A stretch of DNA of 64,000 nucleotides from Halomonas sp. I5-271120 (GTDB lineage: Bacteria; Pseudomonadota; Gammaproteobacteria; Pseudomonadales; Halomonadaceae). Below are positions 1 through 8,072 of the stretch, one piece after another. The position numbers and the translations under genes are program-made. Position 1 is the stretch's first letter; each line of letters opens with the position of its first letter. Where the stretch lies: positions 3,596,001 to 3,660,000 of the forward strand of contig NZ_CP130701.1 in assembly GCF_030553075.1 (NCBI RefSeq), given 5' to 3'. Under the pieces are notes generated by a model. The model was not told the DNA's origin. It saw only the letters and a program-made list of their open reading frames with translations, and did no database searches.

Positions 1-70
1 CAGAGAGTTCGCTGAGAGTTCGCAAATAGCTTGGCAAGCGGTCAATCATACAGATGGCCGACAGCCTGCC

Positions 71-99
71 AGACAGCCGCCCCCGGGCGGCTGTCTTCG
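71..99 (+). terminator. Rho-independent terminator-like hairpin
   Basis: Perfect inverted repeat with arms GACAGCCGCCC (72-82) and GGGCGGCTGTC (85-95), followed by a weak T-rich tail (TTCGTTT). It probably ends a plus-strand transcript that lies left of the window. The U-tract is imperfect, so the direction is not certain. Confidence 0.55.
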
Positions 100-225
100 T
101 TTAAGGCCAAAGGACACTAGCCCCACCCGGTCGGTTACATCTCGCTCGCGTTGAAAGCCTAGAGGCCCGCTGCACCTATACTCAGTGGAATACCCTAAGG
201 CTCGACGTCAGGGAGAGAGCGTCCG

Positions 226-993
226 ATGCAACGCCAAGAATTTCTCCAGCAGTTGTGGCTGGACTACATCCATCTGCACCCGGAGATCGGTGGCCTTCGG
301 CTGTGGCCGGTGGGCAGCGAACCCGAGTTCCTCGCCTTGCTGACCCTGAATCATGGGCCCTTTGCCGCCGCCAAGCTGCTGCCCACACTCAACCAGTTCG
401 GCTATCGCGCGACAGAGCGACATGCCATGGCAGATCGAGGCCTGCTGGTATCACTCTATGCGCCCCCCGATGATGGCCCCTGGCTGGTACTCGGTGAACT
501 TCAGCTGGGCACCCTGACGCGAGAGCCCCGAGAGATTCTTCAGGCACTGGTCGCCCAGGCACTTCAGGAAGACACGCGAGGCCAGAACCTACTGGCAAGA
601 GGTCGCCCCTGGCCAATGCCTGACTGGGACACCTTCTGCCTGTTACAGCGCGCTCATCCGCTGGCGGCCTGGCTTGCCGTGATGGGGCCACGGCTTCATC
701 ACGCCGGCTTCGACTGCGAGCGCCTGGGCAGTGACATCAACACTCTGGATGCCGAGTTGGAACAGGCGGGCATGGACAGTAGCAGCGACCGCCATCACGG
801 CGTCTTTCCGGTATCGGCACTGCTCAACTACCGCTTCTATCCGACCTGTTCACAGCGGCTCGCCTTCGCCGGCGGTGACGAGCACCGCATTACCCTCGGT
901 GGCCTGGCGCTGATCCAGCCTTGCCTGCCGGGCAAGCATGATCGCTCAGCCGAACTGCTGCTCCCCCAGCACACTCGCTGTGAGATCGCCTGA
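226..993 (+). CDS. DUF1338-like (HglS/YdcJ-related) protein
   Basis: 255 aa soluble protein. The start (EFLQQLWLDYI), a following NHGPFA segment with a run toward FGYRA, then LVLGELQL and the LHHAGF segment, follow the order of motifs in DUF1338 proteins, the family of 2-oxoadipate dioxygenase/decarboxylase HglS. The two His-containing segments could supply metal ligands. The C-terminal glutamate motif expected in HglS is not obvious, so the protein is either divergent or has another substrate. It stands alone between an upstream terminator-like hairpin and trxA. Family assignment is by eye; the enzymatic function is not claimed. Confidence 0.5.
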   Translation: MQRQEFLQQLWLDYIHLHPEIGGLRLWPVGSEPEFLALLTLNHGPFAAAKLLPTLNQFGYRATERHAMADRGLLVSLYAPPDDGPWLVLGELQLGTLTREPREILQALVAQALQEDTRGQNLLARGRPWPMPDWDTFCLLQRAHPLAAWLAVMGPRLHHAGFDCERLGSDINTLDAELEQAGMDSSSDRHHGVFPVSALLNYRFYPTCSQRLAFAGGDEHRITLGGLALIQPCLPGKHDRSAELLLPQHTRCEIA

Positions 994-1218
994 TCCCTCC
1001 AGGACGGTTTCATGGAGCTCCTCAAGGCTGTCTTCCGGGTCACAGTCTCATCTGCGGCGGCAGGGCTACGGTTACCACTGCCACATGGACATGACGAACG
1101 CATGTAAAAATGAGCTTGCGAACTAAATTCCCGAGGCGCTAAGGTGGGTGCACTGGCGCCGGACGACGTTTGTGCAAACACCCGGCATTCATTACGCGAT
1201 GCTAAAGGAGAGAGATAC

Positions 1219-1542
1219 ATGGCCAACCTGGCAGCGGTTACCGACAGCAACTACACGCAGGATGTGATCGAGAGTAAAACACCGGTACTAGTGAAGTTCT
1301 GGGCGCCCTGGTGCGGCCCCTGCAAGATGCTCGACCCTGTCGTCGAGTCCATCGCCGAGGAGCGAGGCGACGCCCTCAAGGTCGTCACCATCAACGTCGA
1401 TGATGCGCCCGATCTTGCCGCCAAGAACGGCGTGCGAGGCCTTCCGACCATCGCCTTGTTCAAGGACGGTGGCAAGGTAGAAGCGCTGACCGGCGTACAG
1501 CCGAAAGAAAGCTTCGATGAAATGATTGCTCGCCACGCCTGA
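1219..1542 (+). CDS. trxA: Thioredoxin 1
   Basis: 107 aa, the normal length of TrxA. The redox motif W31-C-G-P-C35 and the cis-proline segment RGLPTIALF are present, so it should reduce protein disulfides in the cytoplasm using thioredoxin reductase. The start at 1219 is preferred over upstream in-frame codons because AAAGGAG lies just ahead of it and the N-terminus matches other thioredoxins. It is monocistronic, ending in a strong hairpin terminator 23 bases after the stop. The MFS gene behind it converges on the same terminator region. Confidence 0.95.
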   Translation: MANLAAVTDSNYTQDVIESKTPVLVKFWAPWCGPCKMLDPVVESIAEERGDALKVVTINVDDAPDLAAKNGVRGLPTIALFKDGGKVEALTGVQPKESFDEMIARHA

Positions 1543-1564
1543 GCGCGGCCACTTATCGTCATGC

Positions 1565-1600
1565 AACGCCCAGGTCCGCTCTGACGGACTTGGGCGTTTT
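1565..1600 (+). terminator. trxA terminator
   Basis: AACGCCCAGGTCCG pairs with CGGACTTGGGCGTT around a CTCTGA loop and is followed by TTTT. It lies directly after trxA and 13 bases from the end of the converging MFS gene, so it may serve both. Confidence 0.85.
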
Positions 1601-1612
1601 ACTGAGTCCTTC

Positions 1613-3001
1613 TCACGCCGCCGTGGTGGTGGGCTCTAGCTCTGGGTCTTCTTCCTCTCGCGTATAGCGGTTTTCGTCCGACAGCGATTCGCCCTGCAGG
1701 TCCAGCTCGAACTGCACGGGTTCGCGACGCGGATCGAGTTCATTCAGGTAATGCTGGGTCTCCAGCACCGGCATAGCCACAAAAGGCTCCTGCTCCACAT
1801 CTTCCCTCGCAATGCCACGACGGATCAGCAGCCGCAGACTAATGAAGCCGGCAAGCGTCAGCGCTACTGCGCCAAGAAAGAACCACAAGCCATCAGGACC
1901 AATCACCTGCATTACCAGGGAGGCGCCGAAGGGACCGACGATCGAGCCGACGCCATAGGTCATCATCAGCTTGCCGTTGGCCGCCACGATCTCTTCAGGC
2001 TCAAGCCAATCATTGGTATGCGCAAGGCTCAAGGAGTAGAGCGTATGCAGCATGGCGGTATGGAAGCTCGCCACCAGCAGCAGCATCAGGTAGTCGACCC
2101 TTGCGGCTACCGAGATAAAGGCCCCGGAGACCGCCATGATCGCCGCCATGGCAAGGATCACCTTGCGCCGGTCGATACGGTCGGACAGCCGCCCCAGTCC
2201 CCACTGAGCAAACAACGCCACCAAGGTGGTAATCGCCATGAACTGGGCAGTCTGACCGGTCGACAGACCAATTTCCTGACCGTAATAGGGGGTCATGGCA
2301 AAGAAGGCCTGCACCATCAGGCCTGCCGTGAAGGCACCCACCAGTCCCACCGGTGCACGCCGGAACAGTTCACGGAGCTTGATCTTCTGAGGCTTGAGCT
2401 CCTGGGCCGCCCGCGGGCCATGAATACGGTGGATCGACAGCGGTACCAGCGACATGGCGAACAGCATGCCCGCGACCGAAAACAGCACCATCGTAGCGGG
2501 ATCGGCGCTGTTCAATAGCCATTGACCACCCGCCAGCGACAGCGTCGAGATGACCAGATACCAGCCCAGCACCTTGCCGCGGTTATCGTTGCTGGACTCA
2601 CCGGAAACCCACGACTCCATCACCATCAGCAGGCCCGCCGTGGCACCGCCGCCGAAGACCCGCCAGACCAACCAAGCCCAGGGGTTGACCCAGAGTCCGT
2701 GCAGCATGGCGGTGACCGCGAGTGTCGCCGCACAGGCGGCGAAGACGCGGATGTGTCCCACGGCGCGGATGCGCTTTTCGAGCCAGTAGCTACCGATCAC
2801 GAAGCCAAACGAAAAGCTCGACATCAGAAGGCCCGCCATCTGCGAGGGGAACCCCTCCAACGACATACGCACGCCAAGCAGGGTCATGATCAAGCCATGG
2901 CCGAGCAGGAAGCTGATTTCACAGACGAACAGGATCGGCAGGGTTGCCGGCAGACTACGCACCAAACGCTCTCCCCAACGGTAACGAAAGTGGTCATGCA
3001 T
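1613..3001 (-). CDS. MFS transporter, YcaD type
   Basis: 462 aa, about 12 membrane segments, with the MFS loop GRLSDRIDRRKV between halves and a long charged C-terminal tail rich in Glu (residues about 410-462). The FSFGFVIGSYWLEKRIRAVG segment and GGGATAGLLMVMESWV resemble the YcaD/YfkF-type MFS group, whose substrates are mostly unknown. The ATG at 3001 is preferred; a longer frame exists from a TTG at 3070, but its extra residues look like non-coding translation. The gene stands alone on the minus strand with a 547 bp upstream region that carries paired DnaA boxes. The substrate cannot be read from sequence. Confidence 0.75.
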   Translation of the reverse strand: MHDHFRYRWGERLVRSLPATLPILFVCEISFLLGHGLIMTLLGVRMSLEGFPSQMAGLLMSSFSFGFVIGSYWLEKRIRAVGHIRVFAACAATLAVTAMLHGLWVNPWAWLVWRVFGGGATAGLLMVMESWVSGESSNDNRGKVLGWYLVISTLSLAGGQWLLNSADPATMVLFSVAGMLFAMSLVPLSIHRIHGPRAAQELKPQKIKLRELFRRAPVGLVGAFTAGLMVQAFFAMTPYYGQEIGLSTGQTAQFMAITTLVALFAQWGLGRLSDRIDRRKVILAMAAIMAVSGAFISVAARVDYLMLLLVASFHTAMLHTLYSLSLAHTNDWLEPEEIVAANGKLMMTYGVGSIVGPFGASLVMQVIGPDGLWFFLGAVALTLAGFISLRLLIRRGIAREDVEQEPFVAMPVLETQHYLNELDPRREPVQFELDLQGESLSDENRYTREEEDPELEPTTTAA

Positions 3002-3179
3002 CAGGACGATGGCAATGACGATAACGATCAAACGTGACGATCTATAGCCGAGCCTCAAGGATCGACACAATAGCTAATAGCCAACCTGCATACGGGCTCG
3101 GAAGGTCTGAGTCAGGGAGGCTAGGTAGGACGGGGCGCATTCTACCCGCTTCACGAGGACTTTCCAGCCCAGTCGGAAC

Positions 3180-3202
3180 TTATGCACAGATTCTGTGGAT
3201 AA
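3180..3202. promoter_or_regulatory. Pair of inverted DnaA boxes
   Basis: TTATGCACA (3180-3188, one change from consensus) faces TGTGGATAA (3194-3202), the exact reverse complement of the DnaA box TTATCCACA. The whole 23 bp is a near-perfect palindrome around one central base. It lies 179 bp upstream of the MFS start. Binding by DnaA is inferred from consensus only. Confidence 0.5.
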
Positions 3203-3240
3203 CGCTGTGAAAATTCATGGGAGAGCGGCTATCGCGACGG

Positions 3241-3441
3241 GACACTGCCCCGCCATTCTTATCATGATCAGATTTTCACCAGCCCAGGTCCCAGTCCACA
3301 GAGCCTTTTCAAAGAGCCATTTCTAAGGTCTATTCCTAAGAACTATTCCCAAGGGCTATTTCACAGCGCTGGCCCACGGCCGCCATTTGCAAGGTGGCGC
3401 TCTTACGTCTCCAGTCCATGGTCTACTGACGGGGCAGTGTC
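3241..3441. repeat. Long-range 12-bp inverted repeat (possible MITE ends)
   Basis: GACACTGCCCCG at 3241-3252 is the exact reverse complement of 3430-3441. The enclosed 177 bp has no reading frame but contains the 13-nt tandem repeats. This is compatible with a small non-autonomous element, or with chance symmetry; no clear target-site duplication is visible. Confidence 0.35.
3317..3368. repeat. Degenerate 13-nt tandem repeat, 4 copies
   Basis: Units CCATTTCTAAGGT, CTATTCCTAAGAA, CTATTCCCAAGGG and CTATTTCACAGCG follow one another without gaps. They are non-coding. Confidence 0.7.
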
Positions 3442-3475
3442 ACTAACCCAATGGCTTGCACAATGACTTGCCAAT

Positions 3476-3509
3476 AAAAAGCCCGGGACCGCTTTACGGT
3501 TCCCGGGCT
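3476..3509 (-). terminator. scoAB terminator
   Basis: On the minus strand, AGCCCGGGAACCG pairs with CGGTCCCGGGCT (one bulge) and runs into TTTTT. It lies 40 bases after the scoB stop. Confidence 0.85.
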
Positions 3510-3548
3510 CATTTCGGCGTCTTACCAATAGCCGGATCGCGGCTCTGT

Positions 3549-4211
3549 TCAGGCGTCGAAGGTCATCTCCGGCACATGGTCGGGCACGACCAGTTTGCCG
3601 GCCGTCTTCTCGACGATTTCCTCGACGCTAACGCCAGGGGCGCGCTCCACCAGGTGGAAAGCACCGTCCTTGATCTCAAGATATGCCAGGTCGGTCAGCA
3701 CGCGATTGATGCAGCCCGCGCCGGTCAGCGGCAGGTTGCACTGCTCGAGCAGCTTGGACTCGCCGTGCTTGGAGGCGTGGGTCATGGTGCAAATGATATT
3801 TTCGGCGCCAGCCACCAGATCCATGGCGCCGCCCATGCCCTTGATCAGCTTGCCGGGAATCATCCAGGACGCGATGTTGCCATTCTGATCGACCTCGAAG
3901 GCGCCCAACACCGTCAGGTCGACATGGCCGCCTCGAATCATCGCGAAAGATTCCGCCGAGGAGAAGATGGCCGCGCCATCACGAGCCGTCACGGTCTGCT
4001 TGCCGGCGTTGATCATGTCCGGATCGACTTCCGCCTCGGTGGGGAAGCGTCCCATGCCCAGCAGGCCGTTCTCGGACTGCAGCATTACATCGATGCCCTC
4101 AGGCACATAGTTGGCCACCAGGGTCGGAATGCCGATTCCCAGGTTGACGTAGAAACCGTCTTCGAGTTCGCGCGCCACACGCTGCGCCATCTGTTCACGA
4201 GTCAATGCCAT
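3549..4211 (-). CDS. scoB: 3-oxoacid CoA-transferase subunit B
   Basis: 220 aa beta subunit of a class I CoA-transferase. It carries the S-E47-N-G catalytic segment, with Glu47 the residue that forms the acyl-CoA thioester intermediate in this family, and the GGAMDL segment. With subunit A it would exchange CoA between succinyl-CoA (or acetyl-CoA) and 3-oxoacids such as acetoacetate in the cytoplasm. The ATG at 4211 has AAGAGG ahead of it; an upstream in-frame start lacks this. It is the second gene of the scoA-scoB operon and is followed by a strong terminator. The acetoacetate substrate is inferred from family resemblance; a dicarboxylate such as 3-oxoadipate cannot be excluded. Confidence 0.9.
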   Translation of the reverse strand: MALTREQMAQRVARELEDGFYVNLGIGIPTLVANYVPEGIDVMLQSENGLLGMGRFPTEAEVDPDMINAGKQTVTARDGAAIFSSAESFAMIRGGHVDLTVLGAFEVDQNGNIASWMIPGKLIKGMGGAMDLVAGAENIICTMTHASKHGESKLLEQCNLPLTGAGCINRVLTDLAYLEIKDGAFHLVERAPGVSVEEIVEKTAGKLVVPDHVPEMTFDA

Positions 4212-4286
4212 GATGTTGCCTCTTTTCTTTCTTGTCTGGGGTGGAGAAGCGCCGGTCACACACCGGCGGAGCTGAAAAGGCGTTGC

Positions 4287-4988
4287 TCAACCTTCACGCA
4301 CGGTGCGCTTCTCGATGCGCTTCTCGAAGCTGCCCTTGATGACGCGATCCACATAGATACCCGGGGTATGGATCTGGTCGGGCTTGAGCTCACCCGGCTC
4401 GACGATTTCCTCAACCTCGACCACGGTGATCTTGCCCGCGGTCGCCGCCAGCGGATTGAAGTTCTGTGCCGTGTCGCGATAGACGACGTTGCCATAACGG
4501 TCGGCCTTCCAGCCTTTGACGATGGCGAAGTCGCCGACCACCGATTCCTCGAGGATGTAGTGGCGGCCGTTGAACTCGCGAACTTCCTTGCCGTCGCCGA
4601 TCGGGGTGCCATAGCCAGTAGCGGTATAGAACGCCGGGATGCCCGCGCCGCCTGCGCGCATCTTCTCTGCCAGCGTGCCCTGCGGTGTCAGCACGACCTC
4701 GATTTCATCATTCAGCATCTGCTGCTCGAAGAGCGCGTTCTCACCCACGTAGGATGCATAGATGCGGCTGATCTGACGGTCCTCCAGCAACAGCCCGAGG
4801 CCGAAGCCATCGACACCGCAGTTGTTGGAATAGATGGTCAGATCCTTAACGCCGCGGCGCTTGATCTCACCGATCAGGTTCTCGGGAATCCCGCAAAGCC
4901 CGAAGCCGCCCGCGATCACGGTCATGCCGCTCTCGAGCCCGTCCATCGCTTCCTCATAAGAGCCCACACGCTTGTCGAATCCGGCCAT
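4287..4988 (-). CDS. scoA: 3-oxoacid CoA-transferase subunit A
   Basis: 233 aa alpha subunit. The N-terminal [13 protein letters not shown] glycine loop and the later [14 protein letters not shown] segment are typical of SCOT/AtoD alpha subunits that bind CoA. The ATG at 4988 follows GAGGCAGCG; the longer frame from 5030 adds a non-conserved extension. It precedes scoB by 75 bp on the same strand and is divergent from a LysR regulator 143 bp away. That layout suggests the regulator responds to a ketone body or related acid. Confidence 0.9.
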   Translation of the reverse strand: MAGFDKRVGSYEEAMDGLESGMTVIAGGFGLCGIPENLIGEIKRRGVKDLTIYSNNCGVDGFGLGLLLEDRQISRIYASYVGENALFEQQMLNDEIEVVLTPQGTLAEKMRAGGAGIPAFYTATGYGTPIGDGKEVREFNGRHYILEESVVGDFAIVKGWKADRYGNVVYRDTAQNFNPLAATAGKITVVEVEEIVEPGELKPDQIHTPGIYVDRVIKGSFEKRIEKRTVREG

Positions 4989-5075
4989 ATCGCTGCCTCG
5001 ATGGTTGAAGTGTGATTGTTGTCGAGTCATTGCCAGTGTCGTGGCAAGACGATCTATTTGTTAAGTTTGTTTTAT

Positions 5076-5102
5076 TTATTGATTAATATCATTCGCCAAT
5101 AA
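5076..5102. promoter_or_regulatory. Inverted repeat in scoA-lysR divergent region
   Basis: TTATTG (5076-5081) and CAATAA (5097-5102) are perfect reverse complements 15 bases apart, in the AT-rich stretch just upstream of the LysR gene and between the divergent starts. LysR regulators usually bind such interrupted dyads. Its use as the operator is inferred. Confidence 0.4.
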
Positions 5103-5131
5103 GTCCAACATGCCCTTTCGCGGATGACCTC

Positions 5132-6031
5132 ATGACCGTCAAGCAACTGCGTGCCTTTCTTGCCGTGGCCCAGACCCTGAGCTTCACCCGGGCCTGTGAT
5201 CGCCTGCATCTCTCCCAGCCGGCCCTCAGTCTCACCATCAAGGGGTTGGAGGATAGCCTGGGTGGACCGCTGCTGATTCGCAGCACCCGTCGCGTCAGCC
5301 TCACGCCCGAAGGCGAAGCCCTGGTGCCGCTGGCCAAACGCCTGATTGCCGACTGGGACAATACCGAGGAGCGCCTGCGCCAGCATTTCACGTTGGAACT
5401 GGGCCGTGTCGCCATCGCCGCGATGCCATCCTTTGCCTGCAACCTACTACCCGATGCGCTGATGGCTTTTCGCCACCGCTTCCCACGTATCAATGTAACC
5501 GTTCACGACGTCATTAACGAAGAGGTCATTGAAATGGTACGTCGAGAACGGGTTGAACTGGGCATCGCCTTCGCGCCTGAAGCGACGGACGACCTGGCCT
5601 TCACGCCGCTGTTCACCGACCGCTTCGTCGCCGTGGTGCCCTCCGCCTCTGCGCTTGCCAGTGAAACGTCCCTTTCCTGGCAAGCACTGCTTGGCGAGGA
5701 CCTGATCGCCCTGCAGCGCCCATCCATGGTGCGCCGTCTGCTGGAGCAGGCGTTGGCCTCCCGGGGCATTGCCCTGACGGTGGCCTTCGAGAGTCACCAG
5801 TTGGCGACGGTCGGACGCATGGTCGCCAGCGGCCTCGGCGTCAGTGCCGTCCCCTCGCTGTGCACGCCTCAGATGCAGGCCCTGGGAGCACGCTGCCTGC
5901 CGCTCCATGATCCCGTGATCGTCCATGACGTCGGGCTACTGTCGCATCAGGATCGCAAGCTATCGGTAGCCGCCCAAGCACTGGCCGAGGTACTCCAGAC
6001 CACAGTCGCGGCACCGGTGTCAGGCGCCTAG
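5132..6031 (+). CDS. LysR-family regulator next to scoAB
   Basis: 299 aa. The N-terminal winged helix-turn-helix (QLRAFLAVAQ then LHLSQPALSLTIKGLE, residues about 4-60) is followed by the periplasmic-binding-like effector domain (about 90-290). It is transcribed away from scoA, the usual arrangement for a LysR protein controlling its neighbour. The ATG at 5132 gives the family-standard N-terminus. No strong ribosome-binding site is visible, which is common for these regulators. The effector is unknown; 3-oxoacid or hydroxybutyrate metabolites are a reasonable guess. Confidence 0.85.
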   Translation: MTVKQLRAFLAVAQTLSFTRACDRLHLSQPALSLTIKGLEDSLGGPLLIRSTRRVSLTPEGEALVPLAKRLIADWDNTEERLRQHFTLELGRVAIAAMPSFACNLLPDALMAFRHRFPRINVTVHDVINEEVIEMVRRERVELGIAFAPEATDDLAFTPLFTDRFVAVVPSASALASETSLSWQALLGEDLIALQRPSMVRRLLEQALASRGIALTVAFESHQLATVGRMVASGLGVSAVPSLCTPQMQALGARCLPLHDPVIVHDVGLLSHQDRKLSVAAQALAEVLQTTVAAPVSGA

Positions 6032-6175
6032 CGCCCTGTCCATCAGATACTTTTCGGGGGGAAGCTTCTGCCACCAGCAGCAGGGTTGCTGCCCGGGCGT
6101 TGATCGTGCCGCTGGGCAGCCCCCGGGACTTGCAGTAGCATTGGCCCCCTGCGCCAAGTCGTTGAAGGAGAACGC

Positions 6176-7048
6176 ATGTCGACCCTAAAGGGGCTCGTCA
6201 GTCTGCTGCTGCTGGTGATCAACACCTTGATCTGGTCAATACCGCTGCTCACCCTGATCCTGCTCAAAGTCGTGACGCCCGGACGCCCGCTGCGCCGCGA
6301 GCTGCTCAAAGCACTGAACGCCATCGCCCTGCAGTGGATCGGCTTCAACCTGTGGTGGATACGTCACTGGCTCAGGCCCGAGCTGCATATCGACACCCCA
6401 GAGGGGCTGAGCCCCGACCGCTGGTGGCTGGTGGTGGCCAATCACCAGAGCTGGACCGACATCTTCATGCTGCAGATGGCGCTTCATCGGCGTATCCCGA
6501 TCCCGCGCTTCTTCATCAAACGCGAGCTGATCTGGATTCCGGTCATCGGGCTCGCCTGGTGGGCACTGGAGTTTCCCTTCATGCGCCGCTACTCCCGCGA
6601 GGCACTCGAGAAGAACCCCAAACTGGCCCGTCGTGATCGCGAGGCCACCAAGCAGATGTGCGAACGCGCCCAGGACATGCCGACCGCGATCTACAACTTC
6701 GTCGAAGGCACCCGGTTCACGCCCGCCAAGCAGGCGGCCCAGCAAAGCCCCTATCGCCACCTCCTGCGGCCCAAGGCCGGCGGCACCGCCCAGGTGGTCG
6801 GCTTGCTGGGGCACCGGCTCAGCGGCATTCTCGACGTCACAATCGTCTATGCACGCCCTAAGCCGACGTTCTGGCGCTTCCTCTGCGGACGCGAGGGCGC
6901 CATTCGGGTCAGCGTGCAACGACTCGATGTCCCGCCCTGGATGCCGGGCGGCGACTACCATCAGGACCCGGATTACAAGGAACGCTTCCAGACATGGATC
7001 AACGAGCTGTGGCAGGACAAGGATCGTACCCTCGACGCCAGCGTCTGA
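6176..7048 (+). CDS. 1-acyl-glycerol-3-phosphate acyltransferase-like protein (YihG type)
   Basis: 290 aa. An N-terminal membrane segment (residues about 5-35) precedes a PlsC-type domain with the catalytic HX4D motif N-H90-Q-S-W-T-D95 and a later FVEGTRFTP segment, which is the EGTR motif of the family. It should transfer an acyl chain to a lysophospholipid at the inner membrane. The length and the long N-terminal part fit the YihG/YihG-like acyltransferases rather than the short PlsC. GAAGGAG lies before the ATG. It overlaps the next gene by 55 bases, suggesting coupled expression. Confidence 0.85.
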   Translation: MSTLKGLVSLLLLVINTLIWSIPLLTLILLKVVTPGRPLRRELLKALNAIALQWIGFNLWWIRHWLRPELHIDTPEGLSPDRWWLVVANHQSWTDIFMLQMALHRRIPIPRFFIKRELIWIPVIGLAWWALEFPFMRRYSREALEKNPKLARRDREATKQMCERAQDMPTAIYNFVEGTRFTPAKQAAQQSPYRHLLRPKAGGTAQVVGLLGHRLSGILDVTIVYARPKPTFWRFLCGREGAIRVSVQRLDVPPWMPGGDYHQDPDYKERFQTWINELWQDKDRTLDASV

Positions 7049-7911
7049 ACCTCGCCGTTCTGCTTCTGATCGCCCTGCTGATGGCTGGCTGTGCGAGTCA
7101 TGGCGGCTGGAACCAGTCGGTCACACCCGGCAACTGGATCAGCGTGAAGCGCGGCGATACCCTGGGCGAATTGGCCAATCAGGCCGGTGTGCCCCTTAAG
7201 CGTCTGCAGCGTTTCAACCCAGGCGTCCGGGCCCGCTCCCTGGCCATCGGCCAGCGCCTGCTCATACCCACCCATCAGGAACGCGCTCCCTACGGCGGCC
7301 CTTACCGTTACCAGGTGCGCCCCGGCGATACCTACACGGCCATTGCCCGGCATTTTGGCACCCGCGCCAGCCGCTTGAGCGCCGGCAACCCCGGCACGTC
7401 CGCCTCATCGCTGCGGGTCGGCCAACTGATCAAGGTGCCGCTCAGTGGCAGCGGCGCATCATCGAGCGTCGCCTCCCGGTCATCGGGCTCGTCCTCATCG
7501 TCCTCAACGAGTCGTCCATCACCCAGTGGCTCTCTGCCCTCCTCGGCCGGCAGTTGGCCCTGGCCGCTTCAGAAACACCGGGTCGCACGGGAGTATGGCA
7601 AGGACTCACGCGGCACCCTGCAGCCCATGCTGCTGACCAGCGCCAGCTCCGATAAAGCACTCGCTGTGGCCGACGGCGAAGTCCGCTTCGCCGGCAGCAT
7701 GCGCCAGCTGGGCCGCGTGGTGATCGTGCACCACGCCGATAACCTGCAGAGTGTCTATGCGCTCTGCCAGTCACTGTCGGTCGACGTTGGCGAGCACGTG
7801 AGCCGCGGCGATGCTGTGTGCCGAACAAGCTCTGGCGACCGTGGCAATGAATTGCTATTCGACATGCGTCGTGGCGGCAAGCCCATCGATCCCCGGCGGG
7901 TACTTCGCTAG
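6994..7911 (+). CDS. LysM lipoprotein with degenerate LytM/M23 domain (NlpD/EnvC-like)
   Basis: 305 aa. A basic N-terminus and hydrophobic stretch end in the lipobox L-M-A-G-C33, so it is a predicted lipoprotein. Two LysM domains follow (about 49-94 and 104-150), each starting VxRGDT or VRPGDT, then a Ser-rich linker (about 155-185) and a C-terminal LytM/M23 domain. The usual M23 zinc motif HLHYE is replaced by N-E-L-L-F-D. The domain is therefore probably not a peptidase but an amidase activator like NlpD or EnvC in cell separation. It starts inside the acyltransferase gene in another frame. Confidence 0.8.
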   Translation: MDQRAVAGQGSYPRRQRLNLAVLLLIALLMAGCASHGGWNQSVTPGNWISVKRGDTLGELANQAGVPLKRLQRFNPGVRARSLAIGQRLLIPTHQERAPYGGPYRYQVRPGDTYTAIARHFGTRASRLSAGNPGTSASSLRVGQLIKVPLSGSGASSSVASRSSGSSSSSSTSRPSPSGSLPSSAGSWPWPLQKHRVAREYGKDSRGTLQPMLLTSASSDKALAVADGEVRFAGSMRQLGRVVIVHHADNLQSVYALCQSLSVDVGEHVSRGDAVCRTSSGDRGNELLFDMRRGGKPIDPRRVLR

Positions 7912-8072
7912 GTCTGGACGCAGAGACAAGTGCGCTCGGTAAGCAAGGACCAACGCCTTATGCGACAACATCTGGCACCGAGTGTCATTCAGACTTCACC
8001 AATTCGTCCCTGTCCTGTCATGCGCCACCGTGATTCTGAGATCACGACTCATGAAAGGGACACACGAGCCTT

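Larger units (their letters stand above)
3002..3548. other. Long intergenic region between MFS gene and scoB
   Basis: No convincing gene on either strand. It holds, from left to right, the MFS upstream region, a pair of inverted DnaA boxes (3180-3202), a 12-bp inverted repeat with arms 3241-3252 and 3430-3441, a degenerate 13-nt tandem repeat (3317-3368) and the scoAB terminator (3476-3509). Confidence 0.7.

Noticed and set aside
3456..5015. 519-codon open frame antisense to scoAB
   Set aside because: It mirrors the codon periodicity of scoB and scoA, spans both genes and the gap, and has no ribosome-binding site or family motifs.
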